Positions 37,191 to 49,313 of a stretch of DNA of 64,000 bases are shown in pieces. This DNA comes from Moniliophthora roreri (Eukaryota; Basidiomycota; Agaricomycetes; Agaricales; Marasmiaceae): assembly GCA_001466705.2 (NCBI GenBank), contig LATX02000205.1:372001-436000 (forward strand). Direction: 5' to 3'. Position 1 is the first letter of the stretch. Each line of letters begins with the position of its first letter. Under the pieces are notes generated by a model. That model ran no database searches. It was not told the DNA's origin and was given only the letters and a program-made list of their open reading frames with translations. The position numbers and the translations under genes are program-made.

Positions 37191-37275
37191 GGAGTTATTG
37201 TTCAAACACACAGAATTTATAGGCATATGCCATAGAATGTGCATGTTTGTAGAAATGAATAGTGCAAATTGTTGA

Positions 37276-38022
37276 CACTATGTACGAGGTGTTCTTTTTA
37301 TGCTATTAATACAAAGAAAATACACTCAGAATACTGCTATATATTTGCTTCCAGACAACACTCAGAAAATTCTATTAGTTTCAAGTTATCATCATATATT
37401 GAAAACAGCAAGCATACTCTGGATTTTAATTTCCAGAAGAGTTTGTGTTTTTTTATTATTTTATAATAATGAAATTATAGAATTATCCCTTAATTTTCTA
37501 AATACAAATATACTAAATTTTCTGCCTCATAAAATAGTAAGAAAACATTTAAAAAACAAATATAAGATTTTGAATTTTATATCAAAGGAAACATGCTAAA
37601 TACAAAAGGAAAACTATATGAAAACTATCTAAGAACTGCTTTAAAATATAGTGTTTTCACATGATTTTCCTACTATTTTCCTAGTGTTTTCCTAGTGTTT
37701 TCTCTGACTTTCTCAAAATAGAAAATATGGAATTTTTATCTTATCTTATCAGCATTTTCTGAGCATCTTCAACCAGAGAAAATTTAATGTTTTCTCAGTA
37801 TGGAAATTATTCTAATATATTGTATTATCTATTAATTCTCAGAATTTGGAAATTCTATATCTTTTGCTGCTGAAAATTTAGTATTCTCCAGGCATATTCT
37901 TGTTGAGAGAACACAATTGAAATTCAGAATTTATATATGGTTTTATAAAAATTCTCTTTGCAAGAAGATTAAGTGTTTTCTCAATCAGAAAACCATGTTA
38001 AAAGAACACCTCATACGTAGTG
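37276..38022 (-). mobile_element. CACTA-type MITE, copy 3 (747 bp, TSD TGA)
   Basis: The ends are CACTATGTACGAGG and TCATACGTAGTG, flanked by TGA on both sides. It is in the opposite orientation to copies 1 and 2 and aligns with copy 4 at a constant offset of 10015. Confidence 0.93.
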
Positions 38023-38916
38023 TGAATGAAATACATGTACCTTGCCTGAACAACAGGGACATTGTTATTATTTAGTTGGGGGGAGAAATATACATGGAAA
38101 TTTCAACAATTTTCAACAATTTTCAAAAAGAATTGAATAAAGATTGCCTGCATGGAAGTTTCAGAGAACTACTAAGACCCATAAATAGTGGATGGAATGA
38201 CTATCAGCTGGAAAAAGAGAAGCATACGTAGACATGGAAACTAATAGATGAAACTGAAAGTGGCATAAGAGGAACTTTGTAGAGATAATAGGAGTGCTGA
38301 TTCCACAACCAAGAAAATATAGGACAGGAACAATAGATTCAATTCAGTTCCGAAGATGAAAGAATATTTAATTGGATCACTAAATATAGAGCACTTATGT
38401 GTATATACAGAGAATGACACATACAGAAAAGACTTAGAGATTGGCAATAGATAAGAAAAGAAGTTCATGATAGACTTATCTATGTGAAGAAGGATGAGAG
38501 AGATGACAAAAACATGATCTGTGATACCAATTCACACAAAATAAGAGAGATATGCTTGACTCAAGAAATGTTTAAGTTTGAAGATGACTAGAATTTATAA
38601 TATTTTCATGCATTGGCTTGGAAAATGAGCAGGAGATGTTATATGATTGTTTCAGTAAAGCAAATAGTATGAAAACTATAGCTACTGAAGAGAAAGTCCA
38701 AGTAGATTTGAAAATATCTAAGTGTTTTTGAGTGAATTACTTAGAATATTTTGTTGAGAGATAGGATAGAGTAAAATATTTAAGTATGCAAGATGAAAGT
38801 ACTTAAATATTTCAGCAACAAGAGAGTATAGTAGAGTTGTAGATGATAATATTATGTCTGATACATGATATAATAACCAAACCTGGTGCCAACCAAGAGA
38901 GTAACATGACAAAATC
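38023..38916. other. Unassigned spacer
   Basis: AT-rich. No gene, repeat match or hairpin was recognised. Confidence 0.45.
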
Positions 38917-39804
38917 CTAAGTCGGGAGGGTATACAGCACCTTGTCCTTGTCATCTGACTTGGAAGCAGTCAAAAGGTGAGGGAGACTGAAGAATGTGAT
39001 ATTGTTCAAAGCAGATGACAGTGTCAGCAAAGACATGGGTTGTGGCATATCCACCAGCTTACTAGAAGGTAGCTGGTTAGTAAGAGATTAGAATATTAAA
39101 GAAGAAGAGACATACTGAAGGATTGGCATTGTTGGCTGCCACAGCACTGGCTTCATTAGTTGAGTTGACGGTATTTGAAGGACTAATGGCATGAGGGGTA
39201 GCAAGAGCAGAAGGCCCAGCATCAGCAGTCTATGAGAATAATAGAATATTAATAAGAGATATAGTGGAAAGGTGATAGAGAAGACTTACAGAGTTTGAGG
39301 GGCCAGCTTCGTTCTCAACAGCAGGGCCTTTGAAACACAGAGCTTCTGACCCATCAACCATGATGACCTTGTTGTCAACGATCATGTATAAGCCAGACTT
39401 CAGACCAGTAACATTAAAGTCAGTGCCCTTCAAAATAACCTATACATTGCTTAGAGAGGCAGAGAATGGATTCACGGGACAAACAACTTTGAATTCATAG
39501 CTGTCAGGCACACCCAGGTCCCTAGCAATCCAACCCAGAGAAGCACAGAGGATGTTGAGTTGTTCCTCTGAAGGGGTGAAGTTAGGATTGTGCCAGAACA
39601 AGTATTTTAGAAGGACACAGAGGTCAGCATAGTCCTGCACATCTGAGTTTAAATTTGGCTGAGAGGTCCTTATGATCGAAAGTTGATGTGGGAACTCAAA
39701 AAAAAAACCATATAAGGAAGCTATCAGGTTCCAGTAATCAGGGACGAGTCCAAGTGCCCACAAGCACCCAAGTAATCCAAGTATGTTGACAACGAATAAC
39801 TCAC
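38917..39804 (-). pseudogene. Spliced gene of unknown family
   Basis: The minus strand has coding-like exons at about 39746-39290, 39229-39116 and 39072-38917. They are separated by introns with GTAAGT...TAG (39230-39289) and GTATGT...CAG (39073-39115). The first exon contains an in-frame TAG near 39440 that fits a CAG-to-TAG change. The predicted protein is rich in aromatic residues at its start and in Ala/Ser/Asn later. No domain was recognised. A further exon may lie upstream around 39805-39850. Confidence 0.45.
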
Positions 39805-40209
39805 CTTTGACCTCTTGTGTGGCCTTTGCATGAAGCTCCAGCTGTTCTTAGTGTAAGTGAGAAGTAATGAGTAAGATTCCCCAAATGAAAGGTGGCTCTA
39901 AGTATGGTAGAGTCAGCCATTATGCTTTTATTGAGCTGTTGAGGCTGGTTCTCATGAAAATCCTTGCTATTTGGCCCATTTGTACAGTCTCAGGCCTGAA
40001 GTGTAGATGCCAACACCACCAAAGCATAGCCAGTAGATGTTGGCATCAGTGTTCCAACTGAGTGGCTAGTGTGCTGACTAAGCTCATGTGTTGTCTCTTC
40101 TCACTGCCATGTACAGTACCGCTAACAGTCCAGTACAGTCCTTGTCCTCCCTTTCTGTCTTCTCTCCTGTCTTTTCATCAACACACTCTTCTGCTCTTAC
40201 TTGGCCGTC

Positions 40210-41770
40210 ATGACAGGAACCGATCAGGCCAACAACCATTCACAGAATGGCTCCAGGTCCGGAGACATGCTGAGAGGGCTTCAAGGCCTAAACTTGGACA
40301 TTAACCCAGGTCTCAATACACCCTCTGGATCTCAGGCAGCATCAGATTCTGGAACAGGGCTCACATCAGGCTCCTGGCAGCCATCAGCCTTCCAACAACA
40401 ATGGCAGCAATTCCAACAACATCCAGACTCTGCTCAGCAGTGACCATCCCGACAGCCACAGTAGTCTCAACAACCCTCACCACAGCAACCAGCACATCTG
40501 CAGCAACCACAGCCACCGTCACGGAACATGACAAAAAACCCTAACCCCCCACAGGATGTGATGGCAAACATTGATCCACCCTGACAGCAGCAGCCAGCAG
40601 ACAGAAACGAAGGAGGTCAAGGCCAAACCAAGCTCTATACTGAGGCAGAGGTTCAAGCACTGATTGCAGCATTGCATCCTCAAGCAGCAAGCCAGCACTC
40701 TAGCACAATGTTTGTTGATTAGGAAGCAGTGGAAGGTGCATGGCAGCAACCACAAGCGATCAAAGAAGAAAGAAAGGAGGCTGTACCAGAGCCAGTAGAT
40801 GGTTTCAAAACAAACCCTTTGAAGTCAGGTGAGCATCTATCTAGTCAAGGCTATAGAGCTGTTCCATACTAGTCTTGTACATCTGTAGCTGTCCATATTA
40901 CTAGAGGTCCTGATGCTAGACTGTCATACTCTGCTGTCAGTGCCTCCATATTGTACTCTTCTGTACACTATGGGGTTGGGGTAGCTTGAGTAGTATGGTT
41001 ACCTTTGTATTGGCCAGTCCATAGCAGCCAGCAGCATCCCCAATCCATATTTCTAATTTCATCCAAACATCTGTTCTGACCAAGAAAACATTTAGTAATG
41101 TTGGATTGCATTGATGATGCCATTGTGAGGAACAAGTACATACCCATTACCACTGTACTCACTCTCAAATGTCACTCAGCATAAGAAGAAGATGATGAAA
41201 TGGTCTTGACAAAGGAGGGAACCCTCAAAGCAAAGGCTTTCAACAGGAAAGATGAGTGCAGCATCCCATTCCACAGTTGGCTAGTGGGGATGAATACATT
41301 GATCCAACGCACATGGGAGCTACTCCCCATGTCGTCCCAAGCTGACAGACTCGTGAGCCATGCAATAGTAGTTACTAGATTGGCAGAGTCACATGAAATT
41401 GACATAGCCCTCAAATATGACATCAGGCAGTGAGAGCTAGCAGCCAACAATCACCACCATGACATCAAAGATCTAGATGCCATGTCTTTAATGCTAGTAG
41501 CCAGTGCAGCAATGGCATTGACATTGAACTCACAGCAGAAAACCACATATCCAGCACTCCCTCAGTGTCAACCTGCCTTCTCTTCACCTTCCAAAAGGAA
41601 AGCTCACTATTCCAATGAATCTCCATCCAAGTGCCAGAAAATGACTGCCTGTTTCCACTGCAGGCATGCTGGACATGCAGTGGCAGCTTGCTTGGCCACT
41701 TCAGCAAAAGCGGGTATTGCATGCACAATGTGGTTGAAGATAGGGAAGGGACTAGGATCCTTAGTAGCAT
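40210..41770 (+). pseudogene. DIRS gag-like gene, broken
   Basis: A Gln/Pro/Ser-rich N-terminus (40210-40830) is followed by a helical capsid-like part (41190-41433, FHSWLVGMNTLIQRTWELLP) and a CCHC zinc knuckle (CFHCRHAGHAVAAC, about 41655-41695). Stops occur at 40441, 40465, 40582, 40720 and 41431. Several are TAG or TGA at positions where Gln, Trp or Arg would be expected. Confidence 0.75.
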
Positions 41771-42199
41771 CAAATGGAAAGCAGTTTTGCTTTCGCTAGA
41801 CAGTTGGATCCACTTGCCATTTCGGTTCCACTTGCATCAACCTCCACCAGTGCACAATATGTGAATCCACTGATCATAAAGGAGGTGAATGTAACCACCT
41901 CTAGGGCTGATGACCCATGCAGAGTAGTCACACTGCTTATACCAGACCTTGTTGAAGATACCTTACATTTGCTTAATATTCTCTCATCTTGGTTGTACAT
42001 AGTCATTGGCTTACAGGAGGGTTTTGATGTGGGTGTCAGAGGCTCACCCATATCCTCTCTCTCCTTTCGAGAATCATGCCTTGGCATATCTCAACCCCAT
42101 GTTCATATCATCATACATCAAGAGTGAAATGGCTGCAGAATAGTACTCGCAGCTATATACCCCACGCAAGCTGGAGGAAACCATTGGGTTTTTCAGGAC

Positions 42200-45100
42200 C
42201 TTGCCACTTGGGCTAGTCCCCAAGCCAAATTCCAACTCACTCCAGCTAATACAGGACATGTCTTACCCATGGGACAACCCGATGATATGCATAACTTTTA
42301 CCTTTTATTTCGCACGCAAATAGAGAATATTTTGTACTTTTATGGTTGAAAATGACATATACAAAGGAATTGAGGACTAGTGTGAGCCTTGAGCAGCTAG
42401 TCAAAGTGAGTAGTAGAGAAGGATACAAAATATTAGCAGAGTAATGGTTGACAGTAGGCTATACAAGGGTACCCAACCACTGCTAGTATGAAAATAAACA
42501 GTGAATCTGAATACAGAGGAGCATCCCAAAACCTGTAGGGAACCACACCACATCACACCTCTATCGAAAGCTTACCAAAGGGAATATTTTCAATTTTAAA
42601 CAATATTTTCAAACCACACCCGACTTGAAGGAAGAATAAAAGCCTTTGATGATACATCAACAAGAATATTACCGAGAAACGGATATGAAACAGAGAATGA
42701 CAAATTATTGGCAGGGGATACTCGAGATATGGATATCAAATTAGACAAATGAAATAGATGATTGGTTACCAGAAAGGTGCCTGTATCACGGAAAGCAGAA
42801 GACAAAGCTGTATGACAAGAAGATAGCATGGCTGAGCTTACACATACACTTTAGAGGAGAAATGGAAGCATATTATGTGTCCACAGAGCAGATGACAATA
42901 GACGGAGAAGGAAGGAACCATGTGGAGTGGCATGGAAGTATAATATTTTCAAATGGAGTCAGAAGGAGAGCCATTTGATCGAGGAAATTGCAAACAATTA
43001 GTGTCAGGAGACTGTGCAATCGTCATAGAAAAAGAACAAAAGAGATTATGGCTACGAAGCCTGACTACAATTGGACACTGTGACAGAGAAATTACCAAAC
43101 ACAGCTCAGTTTATATAATATTTAGCACCCAACTCAGTTTTATTTGTATGTGTGACAGATATATTAGATTATTTATGTTGTAGGGTATATAAGGGGACAT
43201 GTTTTGCAGGTGGAAAGCAGAAGAGATACTGCCCACTGATTACCAGAGTGTATGACATTGTTGTTCAGGTAGAAGAGCTACCGGCAATCAGTATTTTTCA
43301 ACCACTTTGGGCTCTAGCTTATTTAGTTGTGCAAGAGGCACAGGCTAGTTGAGACCTGAGACTAACCCAAACCAGAGATATAAATAAAAGCTAGGAAGAG
43401 CTTAGTTTTTAATGCAAGAGGCATGTTTTCTGATAAGAAGAATATTGTATCAGTTTACCAAGAGGGTAGCTGACATGCATCAGTATAGTCTGGTGTTTTG
43501 ACGTGAATCAGAGAGGGTTTCAGGCTAGCAGTGTCTAGAAGATTTGTCCTCTTGAGAATTGTTGCAGAACATAGCTAAGAGGGCTATATTCAGGTACAAG
43601 AGGTACTTTTGTTCTCGCTTAGAAGAAGTTTATTCTTTGGGCAGTTTCTGGTCGAACATTGATACAAGTATTTGCTTTGAGGTGATTAATAAAACTATAA
43701 ACCCATAAATATTATACAAAACGGACACCAAATCTTGATCTGAGAAGTTGTTTTGAAGGCATTCATCTCTGAACTACCGAGCGAGACATTGAAAAATTAT
43801 TCTTGATGTTGCGGTAATAGTGAACCATGCCGAACCAACTTGCAAACAAAACTGAGAATCAAGAACTTATATATATACCCTTTTCGGGGGTATTTTAGCA
43901 CCACAGGCCTTGTGTTTTCATAGTAGAGGCATAGGTTTTTGAGCATCTTCACTAAGCCTTTCATCCATCAATGCAGGAATAGCAGCAGATGATTTCCTGA
44001 CCAAGTGGGGAACATTTGACAAGACAGCAGAGTTGATTCAGTTCTTACCCAGTGGCTGTACAGCAGCAACCTTCGACATATCAGCAGCCTACTGCCTAAT
44101 GCCAATATGGCCAGACCAACAGTGGGCCTTGTGTATATATTGAAATGGTTATGTGCACGTTGATCGTGCAGTGATGTTTGGCCTCACATTGAGCACTGGT
44201 GTCTTTGGGGCAGTGGCAGACATGCTAGTAGCGATCTATCATGACGTGGGCTACTGAGCAATCCTGAAGTGGGTTGACAATTTCTTGGTTATTTGCTTCC
44301 CAGGCAACACTTGGTTGGAGGAAGACTTTATAGAGCTGACAGGGAAGTTCAGAGTGCCATGGAGCAAGACAAAGCTCAGGTGCCTGGCAGTGATACAGAG
44401 GTACATTGGCTTTGACTAGGATTTGGAGAGAAAGATGGTGGGATTCCTGGAAGAAAAGAGAGAGAAGCTGTTGGCTCTGCTGGGCACCTGGCTTGGAGAG
44501 AAAGCAGTTTTCACATTGAAGGAAGCAGCAAGCCTGCATGGGAAGCTAGTAAACACATCAGGCATCTTTCGTCCTGTGCACCCCTTCTTGCCATCAATAA
44601 CTCACTTCACAAAGTCATTCAATTCTCACCAGGCCTGGCTCCACCCACCACCAGCACTCACAGCGGACCTGTTGTGGGTATTGTACTTACTGCAGATAAG
44701 CCCTGTATGGATTCCTCTGTTTTCACCCGAGCCTCATGACATCAATTGGTGGAGAGATGCAAGTACATTCTTTGGCATCGGAGTAGTGATCAGCCATCAC
44801 TATGCACTGTGGAAATGGGCTCTAGGAATCATGGTAGGACCAGAGAATGAGCTCAACATTGGATGGGCCGAAGCAGTAGCAGTAGAGCTAGGCCTGCTTC
44901 TGCTGACTCACCTAGTGGACTAGTCTCTGTTAGATGTGGCACAGAGAAAGCACGTTCTAGTGAGATCTGACAAGGAAGGAGTAGTGAAGGTAATCCACAA
45001 AGGAAGAGCCAGAAGCAGGCCAATAAACCAGACTCTGAGGCAGGTTTACAAAGCCCAAGCAGTGTGCCAATGGCAGCTGCATGCAATTCACATCCCTGGC

Positions 45101-45229
45101 CACACCAACGTGGCAGATGCACTCTCTCGGGGCGACGTCAAAGGCTTCTTGAGAGGCTTCCCTCGGGCAGATTTGAAATTCCTTTTCCCACTACCACCCC
45201 ACCTTACTCCCCTCCTTCTACAGTTGTGA
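42200..45229 (+). pseudogene. DIRS reverse transcriptase and RNase H, broken
   Basis: The frame reads LIQDMSYPWDNP up to 42280, is cut by LTR C, and resumes at about 43957 with NAGIAADDFLTKWG, FDISAAY and VMFGL. The catalytic YxDD-type box reads WVDNFLVI at 44270-44290, so the second Asp is Asn. RNase H follows (VLVRSDKEGVVKVIHKG at about 44955, and HIPGHTNVADALSRG at about 45090). Stops at 44256, 44417 and 44922 interrupt it. Confidence 0.88.
42283..43951 (+). mobile_element. Solo LTR C, copy 4 (1669 bp)
   Basis: It has the same TGATATGC start and GAGCATCTTCA end as the Gypsy LTR. It lies between two codons of the DIRS RT. The flanking five bases (CCCGA and CTAAG) do not match, so the target duplication is lost or the boundary is a few bases off. 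Confidence 0.85.
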
Positions 45230-45230
45230 A

Positions 45231-46567
45231 TGTAATACAGACTTCCCTGGTGGTCCCAGTAGTGCAGCAGCTGGAGGTAGATGTTCGGGGAAGGCTGCAG
45301 CTACGCCGCTCACCACTATGGCCCAACTGCTGGGCTGAGTGCTGAATCTTCGAATAGAAAGAAGTCAACCAAGCACCAGCCAAGGTAATCAACCACCCCC
45401 TGCTGCAGTTCATCGCTGACAGATCCTCGGAGTCATCACTCAGAGAAGCAGGGAGCTATGGCTCTGGTTTGAGAAAGTTCCACGTCTTTTGTGACATATT
45501 TTCCATTCCAGAAAGTATCCACCTCCTGGCTCCCTTTGATCTTCTCCTCTCATTTGCACTATGGGCAGCGACAATCCCAGAGACAGTGGGTGAGGACTTA
45601 TCCTCCATGGCTCAATTCAAGCTAGTTTCAATAGAAGTAGTCCATAAATACCTATCTGCAGTCAGGGCGTGGCATGTAGCACAAGGTTGGGACCCTCCTT
45701 TGTCTCACAAGTAGCACGACACTATCAACTGGCACTTGTGAGGACTTAGCAATCTACAGAAGTCGAGAAAGTGACTGCCTTGGCCTCCTTTCACACTGGC
45801 AATGCTACATGCACTCGAGGCAACCCTGGACCTCTCAGACCCTTTTGATGCATGCATCTGGGCCCTTGCATGCTGTGCCTTTTGGGGAATGATGCGATTC
45901 AGTGAAGTAACAGTCAAATCCAGATCAGACTTTGATGGGACAAAGCACTTCAAGTGGAGCAATGTTACCTTTGGTGCCAACAACACCAGCAACCCGTTCA
46001 CGATGCTACACCTGCCTTTGGCAAAGACAGCAGAGGCTGGAGAGGTACAGAAGGTTCATGTTACTGAGCACAAAGATACCTGTCCTTTGGATGCCTTGCT
46101 AAACCTAGCCAGAGTGGTGCCAGCTGGCCCAGATGACCCGTTATTCTCTTGGTGGGACAAGAAAGGAGAGATCAGACCAATGGTGCACAAGGCAGCATTG
46201 GAACACATTAACAGCATCATGACAGCTTGGGGTTGGGGTACCTCCTTTAGCCATTCCTTCTGCATTGGAAGTGCATCGCACTACATGTCCTTGGGTGAGT
46301 GGTATTAGGAAAGTGACGTCAGAGTTGCTAACACCAGTTGAAGGGAAAGATCCAGAGATTATCTGCATTGCTGGCCAATGGAAATCACTGGCATACCAAA
46401 CCTACCTGCAAGCATTTGAACTAGTGGTCTCCAAACACATGAATGCAAACCCTTCTGACACAGTGTCTCGTTCCTCTGGTTGGACAAAATGCTGGTTGTT
46501 CACAGTAAAGGCATCAAAGGAATACATTCCGAATGAGCACCATAGTTGGAGGTGGGTGCATTGCTGA
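45231..46567 (+). pseudogene. DIRS tyrosine recombinase, broken
   Basis: Recognisable are the N-terminal SAM-like part (YLSAVRAWHVAQGWDPP), box I with its catalytic Arg (FWGMMRFSEV, about 45885), the H-x-x-R box as HSFCIG (46252-46269) and the C-terminal IAGQWKSLAYQTY with the nucleophile Tyr (46369-46405). The Arg of the H-x-x-R box has become Cys (TGC at 46261). Frameshifts or stops lie near 45343, 45712 and 46306. A working enzyme would integrate the circular DNA copy of the element. Confidence 0.88.
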
Positions 46568-46703
46568 CAGCAGGTGGCAATGAGTGTTGGCAGAGTCACA
46601 TTGAGTACAAGACAGTTTGTTTTTGATGTTGGCTTTGGCCTATAGAAAGAAGAATATTTAAAGAAATATTAGAGATGAGAGGAATAAGCAAGAATAATTA
46701 CTC
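46568..46703. other. Short spacer at the DIRS and repeat A junction
   Basis: The minus strand contains an intron-like edge (AAATATTCTTCTTTCTATAG, read from 46660 to 46640) of the same type as the introns at 35580-39804. It may be a scrap of another spliced minus-strand gene. Confidence 0.35.
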
Positions 46704-47290
46704 CAGTAATATGTCGAGCCTAGAAAAGACCTACTTTTATTCATTTTACATTACTTTTGATTTGGAACACTTTAATATGACACAAGATAATGGGTAATAA
46801 GGACTAGAGTGAGCCCAGTCTGCTAGTCATTGCCTTAGAGAAGCTATGGTACCTTGGAAAGTATGAAGAGCTATATGATATGCTATACAGAGGTGTCTAA
46901 GCTGTACTTTCTGACTTATCTATGTATCAGATCCAAAGCAGATCACTTCTGAAACCTGTAGAGAACCTAACTATGGCCCAATGAATGTATTGGCTAGTTA
47001 ACCAAGCTCTTGAAGTGCTATCAATGGGATTTTAATTTCTATTTTACCTTTCTATGACATCTGCAAGGTGCAACATGCAGTCAAACAGTACAGAGGTACT
47101 TAGAGGAGACATCAAAACAGAAAGACAACGTAGAACAGGAACGATCACAGAACGATCCTCCTCCAAAGTCAATATATGGATCAGAGTCAAAGTGGGCAAT
47201 CTCTTAATAAAGAGTCACCAGTGGGTAAACAATACAAGATAAACTAACTAGGTACAAAGTCATCTCAGAAAGAAGGAAATCACTTCCAAA

Positions 47291-48037
47291 CACTACATAC
47301 AAGGAGTTCTTTTTATGCTATTAATACAAAGGAAATACACTCAGAATACTGCTGTGTATTTGCTTCCAGGCAACACTCAGAAAATTCTATTAGTTTCAAG
47401 TTGTCATCACATATTGAAAACAGCAAGCATACTCTGGATTTTAATTTCCAGAAGAGTCTGTGTTTTTTGATTATTTTATGATAATGAAATTATAGAATTA
47501 TTCTTTAATTTTCTAATTACAAATATACTAAATTTTCTGCCTTATAAAATAGTGAGAAAACATTTAGAAAATAAATATAAGATTTTGAATTTTATATCAA
47601 AGGAAACATGTTAAATACAAAAGGAAAACTATATTAAAACTATCTAAAAAGTGCTTTAAGATATAGTGTTTTCACATAATTTTCCTACTATTTTCCTAGT
47701 GTTTTCCCAGTGTTTTCTCTGACTTTCCCACAATAGAAAATGTGGAATTTTTATCTTATCTTATTAGCATTTTCTGAGCAATTTCAACCAGAGAAAATTT
47801 AATGTTTTCTCAGTATGGAAATTATTCTAATATATTGTAATTTCTATTAATTCTCAGAATTTGGAAATTCCATATCTTTTGCTGCTGAAAATTTAGTATT
47901 CTCCAGGCATATTCTTGTTGAGAGGACACAATTGAAATTTATAATTTATATATGGTTTTATAAAAATTCTCTTTGCAAGAAGATTAAGTGTTTTCTCAAC
48001 CAGAAACCAATGTTAAAAGAACACCTCATATGTAGTG
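47291..48037 (-). mobile_element. CACTA-type MITE, copy 4 (747 bp, TSD AAA)
   Basis: The ends are CACTACATACAAGG and TCATATGTAGTG, flanked by AAA on both sides. The uninterrupted site can be read in other copies of repeat A (for example near 4905-4925 and 12325-12345, inverse). These show the same sequence without the insert and with a single copy of the target. Confidence 0.94.
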
Positions 48038-48968
48038 AAAGGACATCCACTACCTACAGACAGATACAAAGAGACATAAAAAGAATACTCAATGCATAAG
48101 AAGTCCTGAATAAGACCAAGTGTGCATTGTCAAAGGAAATAGGAACAGTAACAGTGTGTTCCGACCTTGGAAGCTTTGGCATCTAGATCCCTGCCAATGT
48201 GCAGATACTAGAAAGGGGAATGCTGTAAAGAAACAGGACAGATACAGCCATCTGCTCATAGATACTCAAGTTAGAAAAGAGAAAATACAAATTGTAGAGT
48301 CCAGAACACCTGGAGACATAGATACCCATGCAGATATGGTTGGATACCCTAGTGGCCAGACTCTGTGACATCTGATTATCCCTCTTTTAGTATCTCAGTC
48401 ACTCATTATTCATTTCTTGAATTTTTGGACATTATTTATAATTTTCTGTAGATAGATTCCATGAACTGTATATAAGGACAGCTAGATATTTGTACATACT
48501 CAAGTAACTCTGCCCCTCTGATTGTGAATACATGAAGAGTTTGTTTGGTGTATAATTGTGTGTGCCATTCCAGTTTTGCTTCCTCACTTCAGGCCCTGGA
48601 GATTGGTCCTGAGTGACTCCAGAGAGATAGACATCTGATAACAAACTTGCATTGTAAGAGATAAGAGTAACATCTTGAGTGCATTATAGCACTTTTCTAA
48701 GAGAAACTTTACACCAAGAAGGAGCCTTGGGCACTTGGAGTGTGGCCTGTGTGTGTATCAGGTTGTGACACACTTAGAGTCTTAACAAAGGAATTGGGCC
48801 TGCAATTAAGCTCTTTGTAGAAACTGGTCTAGAACCTTTTCCAGTACACTGTGTACTGTAGTTGTCTTAAAGAAGTCTTGAACTCTGTAGGGTCAGACTA
48901 TATCAGCTATTGAGTCTTTGTATAGGACTGTAGCTCTTGTGTTTGTGCTTTGCATATGTGTTTGTGAA

Positions 48969-48969
48969 N
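48969..48969. other. Assembly join (single N)
   Basis: After the N the sequence repeats about 48706 onward, duplicating part of repeat A. Confidence 0.9.
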
Positions 48970-49311
48970 GACACTTTACACCAAGAAGGAGCCTTGGGCA
49001 CTTGGAGTGTGGCCTGTGTTGGGTATCAGGTTGTGACACACTTAGAGTCTTAGCAAGGGGTGTGCCTGCACTGAACTCTTTGTAGAAATTGGTCTAGGAC
49101 CTTTTCCAGTACACCGTGTGCTGTAGTTGTCTTCAAGAAGTCTTGAACTCTGTAGGGTCAGACTATATCGGCTATTGAGTCTTTGTATGGGACTGCAGCT
49201 CTTGTGTTTGTGCTTTGTGCACTGTGTTCTTTGTGTTTTGTGTGTGTGTTTGTGAAATAAACCCTTTTTAAAACCATATACTCCTCTGGAGGTGAACACC
49301 TTGAAGTAGAC

Positions 49312-49312
49312 N
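49312..49312. other. Assembly join (single N) at the edge of the repeat island
   Basis: Left of the N is CpG-poor repeat A; right of it is CpG-rich sequence unrelated to the left side. True physical linkage across this base is not shown by the sequence. Confidence 0.9.
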
Positions 49313-49313
49313 A

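Larger units (their letters stand above)
40210..46567 (+). mobile_element. DIRS-like tyrosine-recombinase retroelement, degenerate
   Basis: Gag, RT, RNase H and tyrosine recombinase lie in that order on one strand, which is the DIRS-type layout and not that of LTR elements. The RT part is split by a solo LTR C (42283-43951). A stretch at 40830-41170 between two gag parts has GTGAGC and CTCAG edges and may be an intron or a small insertion. Active-site codons of both RT and recombinase are mutated. The split direct or inverted terminal repeats expected of DIRS were not identified. Confidence 0.82.
46704..49311 (+). repeat. Dispersed repeat A, copy 7, interrupted by a MITE and an N
   Basis: It starts TAATATG at 46704 and runs collinear with the reverse of copy 2, with the CACTA-type MITE at 47291-48037 inserted. 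At the N at 48969 the sequence jumps back about 265 bases and repeats, and it ends at the N at 49312 before reaching its terminus. Confidence 0.83.
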
